Of a DNA stretch of 64,000 bases, positions 48,301 through 58,600 are shown in pieces. The notes under the pieces are model-generated. The model made no database searches. It saw only the letters and a list, made by a program, of their open reading frames with translations, and was not told the DNA's origin. Source of the stretch: Mytilus trossulus (taxonomy: Eukaryota; Mollusca; Bivalvia; Mytilida; Mytilidae); NCBI RefSeq assembly GCF_036588685.1, contig NC_086386.1, forward strand, positions 71,484,682-71,548,681, read 5' to 3'. The translations under genes were made by a program, and so were the position numbers. How positions within the stretch are numbered: the stretch's first letter is position 1; each line of letters opens with the position of its first letter.

Positions 48301-51300
48301 CAGAAGTAGGCAGAACCCTTTTAAGATAATTGATTTATCACAGTCTCAGTCTTCCTTAGCTAAACTTAATTCTGAAAATATAAAGGTATTTCGCATGAGA
48401 AGCATTTATGTCAGTTTTTTAAAATCTGCTGCAATCGTATTTTTTTTTCATTTAAAATTGAGAATGAAAATAGGGAACATGTTAAAGAGACAACACTTCT
48501 ACCAAAGAGTGCAAACCAGCAGCAGGCAGTTAATGTGTCTTCCTATTCAAAGGGAACATTCCGTACCGGAAGCGTGCTTCAGCTGTCTTCTAAGCAATAA
48601 TGTGTTTTGTGTAAAAAATAAAAAAAAATAAAATAAAATAGTGCAGAAGACTTACAGAGGTCAGATGCTTCATTGGATAGAAGCAAACATGCATCGGGGT
48701 TAAAAAAAATTCCTGAGATCTCAACCGTCTCCCTATACTCCTTGCTTTTTTGGATTATTCACTAATGATCTTGAACAACATTTGAAAATTTGTAAGGTTT
48801 CTATGTAAGGTTTGATACAGATTCAAGCTATATTAAAAATGGACATAACAATATATTTTTTATTTAATTTACAGAATCGCTTTTATCAGTATTTTTGCAG
48901 TCTCCGGATCTTTGGTTGTGCTAGTTGTTATCCTAACTTTTATTGTTATAAAGCATTCAAAAAGACGTGATGAACAAAGACGAAATGCCCTATTCAATGC
49001 TGCCAATGAGCAGATAAGTAGGAATTCCGGACATCTCAGAGGGAATCCGGTATACATTAGAGGAAGTATGTTTTAGGAGATATGTCTGAAATAAAATTCA
49101 GAATGTGAATGGGGGATATATCAAAGAGACAAAAACCCGGCCATATAGCAGACAACAACCAAAGTCCACCAATGGGTCTTCAATGCAGCAAGAATCTCCT
49201 GCACTCGGAGACGTCCATTAGCTGGACACCAAACAAATATGCTTAGTTCAGTGATAATCGACCTCATACTGAACTCCGAAATATACACAAAAAACTAAAT
49301 AAAAAATCATACATGGCTAAAAAGCACAAAAATGCAGCGGGGTTAAACTTGTTTTTCAAGATCTCAACCCTTACCATTTACATGCTAATGTACATTTTTT
49401 CTGGTCTAAACAGTTTTTAATTAGTCATTTGTGGGACCTAAATGGCTTGCTGCATGGTATATGTCAAGGCTTTGTGTTGAACATGTTGACCTTTAACGGT
49501 TTTAAATGTTGTGACTTTGATGAAAAGCTGTCTCATTGACCCTCATATAGCATTTACTGATGATTAATGATGTAAACGAGTACTCGGTAGTATCAGGTAT
49601 ATATTTACAAATGCTACTAGACTAATCAGTTTCATATAAGAATGTTGATATTTTATAAGTTTAAACAGAGATATATGTATAATATATGAACAAATAAACT
49701 CATCCTCCGTGATCATAGATACCAGGATTTACATTTTATATTTAGGCAAAAGGCGCGTTTCATCTACCAAAAACTCATCAGTGATGATCGAATAAAAAAA
49801 TGTTTAAAGGCAAAACAAGTACGAAGTTGAAGAGCATTGAGGATAGAAAATTCCTAAACATTTTGCTAAATACAGCTAAGGCAATCTATTCCTTTAGTTT
49901 TTCCGAATGCCAAGTTTTGAAAACATTTAATTTATGATTATGAACATATCAATGATAATCAAGTCAACACAGAAGTGCCTACTACTTGGCTGGTGATACC
50001 CTCGGGGAACAATATCATGTTTCCAAGGCTTATAATTTTACCTTATCTGTGTCACTCACCCACCTCTCTGTCGTAATAAATTGCTATAGATATTAATTAA
50101 TTGCTTGTTTAGAGTTTTACCAGTTTACATAATAAGTACATGTAGTAAACAAGATATTTATTATCATACGGCATACAATTCCATGGACTATCATCGAGTT
50201 TAGGTAATACAGTTGAGTGTGTTACGATCATAAGACAACGCCATGCAATACATACAATTGGTATAATCTTGTGTATCCATTTTGTAAATATTTCTCCGAG
50301 CGAGTACTCCAGTATCACTCGGTGAATGCAACGAGTTATCGATTAGTTAATCTTCACCGATTTGACATCCCAACTTATAATATATCTATCTTTAAATAAT
50401 AATAAAGAATGCAAGTTTGACGCGATTCTGATTGCAAAAATAAAAAGATTATTCATGCACGTAATTATGAGAATAAAAATATTTTAAAATGTTCTATAAC
50501 TAACAAACTAACAGGATACCTTCTGATGTGTTGTAACCTATACATTTTTCACAGTTCAGATACAAAACAATGACTTTAATTGTCAAGCATGCAGTGGCGA
50601 AAAAATGACAAACAAAAGTCCTCTTAAGTTTTCAGTTATAAAATTAATGGTACCAATTTTCTTGAACCAGATGCGCATTTCGACAATACATGTCTCTTCA
50701 GTGATGCTCGTGGCCAAAATATTTAAAACCAAAGCTTATACAAACGATGAAGAGCTATAATCCAAAAGGTCCAAAAACTATAGCCAAATCAGTGAAAGGA
50801 ATCAGGGCTTTACATGTAATTTACAGTCATTCATGTTCAAACTCCATAAATACCATATGAAAGTGTATATGCAATAGAAAAATAACAATCAAAAGGACCT
50901 TACTTTACTTTGGTTTTTTTCTATCCAAACGGTATCTATCTATTTCTCGATTAACCAGGCTCACAGAAACAAACGACCTTTAATAGACTGGAATAGAATA
51001 GGGAAATATTTTAAAATACAGTCGTCTGATTTACACGTTGCAAGTAATCATGTTGAACCTATAATTGGATGTAACTAGTCCTCGATTTTACATCTCTCGC
51101 TGTCATATTAAGGCTGTATGATGACCAGTCTAATGCATAGAGAAAATATAAATATTTAGCGCCAAATATTTCAAAGAAAATCAAAATTGTCAATTGTGAT
51201 AGAATTCAATATGAAAAAAAGAGTTTCTTCCGTTGAAAGTGAAATCAATATTTCATACGGAATATGTACTAATCTATTTTGTTTAATTATTAGTAAGAGA

Positions 51301-51508
51301 AACAGAAACACAGGTTAACTGGACAAATAATAATGCGAATGACAGTTTAGCTAACAACGGAAATGCTGCACAAGGTTTCATGCTAAATGATCTACCACCA
51401 TCTTACTCAGAATGTATTGCTTCTGACCAATCTAGTCACCAACTATCTGCACCAACTGACTATACATGTCAACGACCGAACTTATCAATAACTCCACTAC
51501 CATTGTAA
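45373..51508 (+). CDS. Shisa/STMC6-like single-pass membrane protein with PPxY (five exons)
   Basis: Exons are 45373-45430, 45891-46065, 47028-47219, 48875-49065 and 51294-51508. All have GT-AG borders and exact phases, giving 276 residues. Residues 1-19 are a signal peptide (MKLCVFDKLILLVLFYNIEG start). Exon 2 encodes an ectodomain with eight cysteines (23, 33, 37, 52, 55, 56, 64, 73), including a CDTCC cluster. Exon 3 is a Thr/Ser-rich stalk (TTTTTHRPTRR), probably O-glycosylated. Residues 143-167 form one membrane helix followed by KHSKRRDEQRR, a stop-transfer signal. The cytoplasmic tail has LPPSYSE (PPxY at 240-243), a WW-domain ligand typical of ubiquitin-ligase adaptors. Layout and CxxCC pattern match Shisa/WBP1/VOPP1-type (STMC6) proteins; orthology is not claimed. 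Without splicing exon 4, a TAG would end the frame after GSMF. Confidence 0.85.
46138..46550 (+). mobile_element. RT retroelement fragment, plus orientation, intron 2
   Basis: The plus-strand text near 46260-46400 is the inverse complement of 47650-47790 with many changes (for example gttccgaatggtgaagttgacatcatccc versus the tail of the RT frame, and gatatcggatatgttcc). A plus-strand translation gives LLLTRKLL, compare LLLTRNLL in the copy at 47.8 kb. The 3' part continues through gtgacctaccgaattagact to a gtttgtctgtttgtct end. Stops and frameshifts are present. It lies in intron 2 of the Shisa-like gene. Confidence 0.6.
47335..48015 (-). mobile_element. RT retroelement fragment, minus orientation, intron 3
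   Basis: A minus-strand frame from about 48015 to 47647 reads YLELHLEIDNEGRLK, KLYDKRDDLSFPIVNLPFL, YGVYISHVIRYSRAW and LLLTRNLLHQ. This is the palm/thumb region of an RT of the same general class as 1170-3345 but a different lineage. The 3' non-coding part (47640-47335) ends with a block also found at 4280-4420. The RT core is missing, so the copy is 5' truncated at about 48015. The fragment interrupts intron 3 of the Shisa-like gene. Confidence 0.75.
48440..48560 (+). repeat. Dispersed repeat (gagacaac family), partial
   Basis: Begins aaaattgagaatgaaaatag with gttaaagagacaacac; related to 32876-33140 and 49085-49360. In intron 3 of the Shisa-like gene. No coding function. Confidence 0.6.
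49085..49360 (+). repeat. Dispersed repeat (gagacaac family), longer copy
   Basis: Carries the full word order: gaatgtgaatggggga, tcaaagagacaaaaacccg, tagcagacaacaacc, tgggtcttcaatgcagc, ttagctggacaccaaacaaa, tagttcagtgataatcgac, gcggggttaaactt. It starts within 20 bases of the donor of exon 4 of the Shisa-like gene. Confidence 0.75.
49715..49880 (-). repeat. gatgagtctt / acgcgcgt dispersed repeat, reverse copy
   Basis: Reads ggcgcgtttcatctac, actcatcagtgatg, aaggcaaaacaagtacgaag and gaagagcattgaggat, the inverse of 59885-60080. Lies in intron 4 of the Shisa-like gene. Confidence 0.7.
50640..50790. repeat. Dispersed repeat with gatgcgcatttcgacaa core, third copy
   Basis: Closest relative is 13765-13925 (shared catgtctcttcagtgatgct and ctataatccaaaaggtcc). 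Intronic in the Shisa-like gene. Confidence 0.75.
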
Positions 51509-52345
51509 AGACTCGGGTAAGGTTTATATCAATGAGTAGGTAATGAAACAGTGTGTCGATGAGTGAAAATAAGAAAATAGCAAGATCGGTTATATAAAGG
51601 ACATCACACACTACCTGAAAGGATATTGATTGACAAATCCTATTAAAATCCATGACTATACTGTAACACTACGGATATACATGCAATTTACTAAGAAAAG
51701 TTGACTCAGCGAGATCATTGCATCAGTAAACATTATCTTGGGATGCATGTATATTGCTTTAATTGTTACTTTTTCGAGTATGTCGTTGAGTAAAGAAATA
51801 GATAATTATGTAATAAACATTTTTTTCTGATTTTAAAATATTAACCGGCAAATTACTACAATTCTTTTGTATAAATCCTCACAAAAGTGTAACCACTGTC
51901 AGATTGCTGTCGTAATCATAACAATTGTCATTATAAATATTTTTAAGTGCTTTAGGTATTTTGCTAACAGTTGTTAATCCAAACCTATGTATTTAAAACT
52001 AACTTTAATGACAAATAATTAAGTTAAATTTCCCGACATTAAAAAAAGACACAAGAAAACAAGTAAAGAAAAATATAGTATATTACTAGTAATGATATAA
52101 ACCTGCAGGGTTTGGCATCTCTCCTTAAATGTAACTCAACGTTTTTAAGAAGAAGAAAACTTTGAATTAAATTATAATTTTTTGTTTTCTGTTTCAGAAT
52201 TCGCAAACTTGACCTATAGAATGAAAGTTGACGATAGTACCAATTAGTTCATTTGAGACGCACAATGAATAACTGTAGTTCATAATTTCATCATATTTTA
52301 TCGTATCATATGTTCTAGACTAATGCATGCTCAATAAATACTCAT
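51509..52345 (+). other. Probable 3' UTR of the Shisa-like gene with one intron
   Basis: Shortly after the stop there is a donor-like ctcgg/gtaagg at about 51519. A good acceptor, ttttctgtttcag, ends at about 52198. The following 140 bases are non-coding and contain AATAAA at 52333-52338. The simplest reading is a 3' UTR split by one intron. Without that splice, the UTR would be continuous and longer. Inference only. Confidence 0.4.
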
Positions 52346-52394
52346 TTTGTATTCTGATAGAGAGTAAACGGTCCGAGATTTCAACCTAATCATG

Positions 52395-52660
52395 TACATC
52401 GGTGTCTTCCCAAAGTCACAAACCCAACTCATGTTTATTTATGTGGTACATACGCCTTTCTCGTTTTCTTATACACTAGTAGATTGTTGGTTTTCCCGTT
52501 TGAATGGTTCTACACTGGCAATATTTGAGACTCTTTATAGCTTGATGTTGAGTCTAAGCACCGATTTAAAGACCGTACTTTCATTTAGAATAGTTTACTT
52601 TTACAAATTGTGACTTTGATGGATAGATGTTTCTTTGGCACTCAAACCGCATCTCCATAT
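52395..52660 (+). repeat. RT-element terminal repeat, opposite orientation
   Basis: Contains gttggttttcccgtttgaat, gttctacactgg and ttaaagaccgtactttcatt, the inverse of the block at 150-500. The ending gcactcaaaccgcatctcc corresponds to its first bases. The next 800 bases (52660-53480) show nothing recognisable. Confidence 0.65.
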
Positions 52661-53484
52661 ATCTCGCATATCATTGTATTTATTATTTTCTTATTCGAAC
52701 TGCAAAGATAAGTGACGACTTGGAGCCTACTATTGTCATGTAATATTTTGACATTATCACATGGTACTACATTGCAGTTTATCTTTTTAAGACCATGCAT
52801 ATCATTGGTAGTTTTTTTACTACTGATTTATATCAAGTCACCTTTTATTAGAGAAAAGAATTGTAATGAAAAAATCAAATAAACAGATAGGTCATTATGT
52901 GACAACTTTATCTTGGGATACATGACAAATCCTCTCCATACAAAACCCGATTAATAAATGCTATAAATAGCTATACAAATGTTTATCTGATAACGCTTCC
53001 GGATCCATACTCTTATCGATTATACACACCTACTGTCGTCATATTCAAATACTAATGTTTCAATTGTACTTTTTTGAAAAGGTGCAATAGATTTTTCCGG
53101 TCTATTTATCAGTTGTTTAGCATGTTTGGTATTGCGAATTTGAACAAGAATTTCAAAACCTTCATGAGCATTTATAAATTAGATTTGGCTTGTTTGATTG
53201 TTCCCCCTTACTTTATAATATTGTTTATTATAAACCTCAACAGATATGTTATGTTTTTCTATGTGACAAATACCCGTTAGTGACTAAAGTGTATACATGT
53301 TATCAAATATAATTTACTAACCGCCACCAATATCAAGACAAAATAATAACATGAATAAGCCATAGTAATCTAGAAAAGTCACATATACATCAAATTTAAA
53401 ACAATTAAAACGAGAACCATAACGACCGGTTCGATCTCATAACAATTGATATTTAGAAGGTTATCCTCTCTGTTTAAAAGTAGT

Positions 53485-53580
53485 ATAAAAAGAAGATGTG
53501 GTATGATTGCCAAGGAGACAATTATCCATAAAAGACCAAAATGACAAAAACATAAACAGCCATAGGTCACCGTACGGTCA
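53485..53580 (-). repeat. RT-element terminal repeat fragment
   Basis: Carries aaaaagaagatgtggtatga, ttgccaaggagacaatta and ggtcaccgtacggtc, matching the start of the block at 14310-14400. Truncated. The following 53580-54200 shows nothing recognisable. Confidence 0.65.
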
Positions 53581-54204
53581 TGTTTTCAAAAGACTGTTAT
53601 AGATTAATAGAATATAAAAAAGTATAATTGATTGAAAATTTGACAGAAAATGGTAAACTCTAAATTTTCATACATCTACAATTAACATTGTTTTTCCTTT
53701 AAAAAAATGATTGATAGAATTAATGATTCGGAATAACTGACATAATGCAAAATAAAAGTGTAGTGAACATCCGTGACAGATTGGAATAAAGTGTGCTCTT
53801 GCCGGTATCTTTTATCCATTTCAAGCTTTATTGTTTGTATTCGGAAGTGTTCTCAAATTTAGGAATATAATAAATCATAATACACAATGTAAAACCTTTC
53901 GCTAATTGATAAAGGTTCAAGGTGGAATACATCGGATGTATGAATTATACAGTTTTCTATGTTCCCGGGATGAGCAACCAACGATAGTCGTCAATAGGGC
54001 ACGTCACTTTAGTTCGGCCATATTGAATAGGGAGTAGGTTTTTTTAAATTTCTCAAGGTCACCTTTAATTTTCTTTAAGAGAAATTACATTTCAAAAAGA
54101 GTTCTGACGTCATAGTTATGACTTTTACCTGTTCAAAATGTGTCTACTAGGTTTTTTTATTTATTTTTATTCATCGATTTATGTTTAATTCGTCAATATG
54201 ATTA

Positions 54205-55323
54205 AAGGAATGACTGTAAAATAATCTGACTCTCAAGAAATTAAATTAGAAATTTCATTTTGTAGAGTAAATCATGACAAACGTTTATGACGTCACGGTC
54301 ACATGACAAATTGATATCTATGAGCTGATAGCCAATACGAACAAGTGTTACATTCAAAATGAAAGTTATATAAAATTGAAAGGTAGCATATGTACAATGT
54401 AGTATATCATATATAGCGAACTCCGAAGAAAATTCAAAACAGAGAATCCGTAATCAAATGATTAAATGGCAAAATCCAATGCTTAGTCACATCAAACGGA
54501 TGGATAATAACTGTCACTTTTTCTAGACTTGTACAGCCATGCATCATCTTATATAGAAAATGGTGAATACATTATTTTCACTAGACATTCAAATCAATTC
54601 CCGTTTAAAAACTATTATTATATTATTTAATTCTGGATGTAACACGTCTTCTGATTGGCTAACGTCGTTTTGTTTATCAGCTCAAAGACAACATTTTGTC
54701 ACGTGAATATGACGTCATCAACGTTTTTTCATGGTTTACTCCGGTTTGAAATGACATTTAGAATAAAAGTATATCATTACATTGGTTGCAATGAATTACA
54801 TTGATTTCCCAGTTAAATAAAAACCGATAATTTTACATGTGAAATAAACGTGCTTATTTCACTGTCTGACGTCATACAACAATAGATGTTAAGACGTCGA
54901 TAACGAGGGATCAAAAAAAATTGTGAATTCGTAGAAACAAGATATAGTTCCATACATGTTTTACATTACTTTCTTTAAAAGAAGCCATTTGCCAATGTAA
55001 TAAAAAGAATAACTAATAAAAGAATTCAAATATCGAAAAATATTAAACTCGTGACCGAACAACACTGAAAATAAACTCATGCGCTACGCGTATTCGTGAA
55101 TTAATGTGTTGTTTGGTCGCTCGAAGAATATTTTTCTCTTTTTGAATTCTTCGATTAGTTATTACATAAAGAATTGACTGTAATACTTTTTCTGTCAATT
55201 CGAAATAATATAAAAAATTGGACTCACACTTTAAAGTTACACGCTACGCGGGATATTCAGTGTGCACCTCATTTTTTATGTTTTTTTTCTTCATAGACCG
55301 AAACAATATTACAGTCATTCCTT
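54205..55323. mobile_element. ~1.1-kb foldback element with nested inverted repeats
   Basis: Outer ends: AAGGAATGACTGTAAAATAA at 54205-54224 and its inverse complement at 55304-55323 (aaggaatgactgtaatattg when inverted), 17 of 20 matching. Inner arms: 55001-55065 and 55106-55172 are inverse complements over about 60 bases (agaataactaat, agaattcaaa, gaaaaatatt, accgaacaacac), around a loop with gcgctacgcg. It contains CRE-like tgacgtcat words (about 54710 and 54870) and a cacgtgaatatgacgtcatc cluster. No transposase; non-autonomous. It lies about 360 bases downstream of the four-repeat gene. Confidence 0.7.
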
Positions 55324-55684
55324 AAATATATCATTTTTTTTTAAACTTTTATCAATTAGACTTTCCCTGAATGCATTAGTTCTTTCACAAACTTCTTTAA
55401 TGTAGATTGCAATATTATGCTATCGTTAACACCAAATCATTTATAATGCCGTTTTCAATTGTTTTATTAATAATGTCTTGTCAATTACAAGTGCTATACA
55501 AATATATATCAAACAACATTTGATAAATATTTACTGAACCTGTTGGTCCTGGTATATTTGAAGATGTTTGATACTGGTATCTTTTAACATGTGTTATGCT
55601 GATATCGTTATACGTGTTTATAGTCTGATATGTTCGAACATGTTTAAGTCTGGTTTCGTTGGTTATGTTTTTTAAAAGGGGTCG

Positions 55685-58600
55685 CTAGATGAAACGAATG
55701 TTTACAGAATGTGGCATTAACATTCTTACCAGAGCAAAGCAAACCCCTAAAACACCTGCTCCAGCGAGAAAACTTTTAAATGTGTCTGTTTGTCTACTAG
55801 GACAATTTTCATTGACGGCTCCAATCATGGTATCGACAATTTGTCTTCTGTGAATATGTAGGTATATAGGACCGTGTAACGTATAGACAGTATTAAATGT
55901 ATCAATCTGTACATCTTTTAAAATGTGTCGATGTTCTTTTGTATTGTTCTTTTCTTCCCGAAAGGTTTTAAGGTTTAGAAAAATATGTACGTATATAGGA
56001 CCATATAACTTATAGACAGTATTAAATGTATCTATCTGTGCATCTTTTGAAATGCGTCCATGTTCTTCTGCTTTGGTCTTTTCTTCCCAAAAGGTTTTAA
56101 GCTTTGGAAAAAATTTGTTATCTACAACATCTATTTGTCTGGTGGCGTGTGGTTGTCGGGCCTGAATCGATGTTCTTGAGTAATTGGAACTCTAAATGAA
56201 AGAAGATTTATGAGTATAATAGCATTATCAAAATCAAAATATAACAGATTTATATTTTTTTATTTTATTAAACCAGACAAACATTTTGTCTCCATGGGAT
56301 TGATTAATGGTGAAAAGTAAAATCACAAAAATGAAAAATGAAACGCGCGTCTGGCGCTTTAGATTGTAATCTAAGCACCTTTGCTTACTATTTAGAAACA
56401 CACCAAGTTTAATGTAAAAATTATTGAAAACAAATATGACAACGTGTCTCAAAATTTGATTGGAGTGTTAGCAAAACAATTATTTTGATATTTGTTTATT
56501 CGTGTATGCAATTTATACCATAATCAACAGAAACATTTCGTCATAGAATTTTTGATATATTTCATATCACTTTTTCATACAAATATGCATCATCTGAATT
56601 CTCTTTCTTCGAAAGGTTTATTACAAAGGAATAACTTAAATATTATGTTAAATTCATCCCTTTAAAAAAGGTACGCACGCCATAACGGATGGGTTGACCA
56701 GTATGGATATCTGTTCCCGTAGATGAAGAAGGATATTTTAAAATTTTCATTACCACTGTTTTTTCAAATTATCAAATGAGTTTTACTAGCACGTTTGTGC
56801 TTATACATGAACAAAAACGATAGTTGCCACATGGAGAGCAGGATTGGCTTACCCTTTTCGAGCAACTGAGATCAACCATACATTTTATATAAGATTTGTA
56901 TTACTCTGTCCTTTGTATTGTTTCTTGTTTTGTATTTTGTTAACGTCGTTTTGCATGATATTCTATGCCTTTGTAAGCATGTTGAAGGCCGTACTTTAAC
57001 CTATAATGGTTTAATTTTTAAATTGTTATTTGGATGGAGAGTTGTCTCATTGGCACTCACACCACATCTTCCTATATCTATGTATTTGACTAATGTGCCT
57101 GAATGTCGCTTTGCTATCTTCATTCTCTTATATATTTCAAGTGTAACTAAGAATACTATTTGATCATAGACGAAAAATATCATAGTGACAATGAAACTCA
57201 CCAGTCAAAAATTTACTGAGTATAAACCCGGTGAAAATTCTTTTACTTTAAGACACATATAAGTCTATCTTTAGATGCTTACACATTTATCATTATGGGT
57301 TATCATTTTGTTCTCGATAAATACCTTTCTGTTGATGTGTACGTATATCGGTCCATGTACATAATAGACAGTGTTAAATGTATCTATTTGGACGTCTTTT
57401 GAAATGTGTTGGTCTTCTTTCTTTGGCTGCTCGTCCGAAACATGTTTCTCTCGACAGCCCATTTTCTGTGTATGTACATCGCTAAATGGCATTGTTTTTG
57501 TCTCAACAGTTACATTTCTTTTGATATGTACATATATCGGTCCATGCAACTTATAGACACTGTTAAATGTGTCTATTTGTACGTCTTTTGAAATGATTCG
57601 GTATTCTCCTTTTGACTTTTCTTCCCAAAAATTCTGAAGTCTTCGAAAATGTTCGATGACCCCTTTAACAGCAGCGTTTGAATCATAAAACTGTAACAAA
57701 AACATTTATAATAAGAATATTTAGAAATTTAATTTAAATCTAGTGGTATAACACAGGGTATCAAAAGCCAAAATAGTTGTTATTCTTCATGAATATACAT
57801 GGTATAGAAGACTCGTCAATGACCGTTATATGAAAAAATGAAAAAAACAAATTATGTCCGAAATTTAAGATCACAGAAACCTAAACTTTCGAAAGATTTT
57901 GGCAAATTCTGCAAACTATTCCATTTATGTGAAATATCAAGACATGAAACTTTCGAGACGTAAAAGTTATATAGCATGATTCATATTCTTATATCGCTTC
58001 ATCCTATATGTAGACTTAAGTATATCTGATAAAATGGTCAGTGTTTAAATGTTTGTTAAAGTAACGTATTACGATAAATCTTACCTTCTTATCGTCATCA
58101 ATGTTATCCATTCGTATTCTGTAAGAAGAATTAAAATTACAATTACAAAAGGAGAAGCAAAATTACAATTACAAAAGGAGAAGCAAAATTACAATTACAA
58201 AGGGAGAAGCAAAATTACAAATACAGAAAGAGAATTAAAATTACATTTACAGAAGAAGAAGAAGCAAAATTACAATAACAGAAGGAAACTAATATTACAA
58301 TTACAGAAGGAGGGCAAAACTACAATTACAAAAGGAGAATTAAAATTACAATAACAGATCAAATATTATTCATAGTGGGAACCCTTGTTTGTCTCTTTGT
58401 CTTTTTTCATTTGAATATTGTGTTATCTCTAAAGCTTCACCTTTTAGTACATCAATGCCAAATTGACAGATCTTAACCGATATACATGATGTGAAATAGT
58501 TTAGCAACGGATATAAGAAGTAATACAGGTTGGTAATTGGATTACAGATATGACAAAATGACAATATCATATAAAGAAAAAAGTAAATTCATTTCGTCAA

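Noticed and set aside
48875-49080. The Shisa-like gene ending at the TAG after GSMF without a fifth exon
   Set aside because: A consensus donor (gtatgt) at 49066 and an acceptor at 51293 join in exact phase to an exon ending in a stop and carrying PPSY; a short isoform remains possible.
52392-52613. A 73-codon plus-strand frame
   Set aside because: It is the inverse of the RT-element terminal repeat and is not conserved as protein among the other copies.
58049-58354. A 101-codon Lys/Gln-rich frame
   Set aside because: It is a translation of the 26-bp tandem repeat.
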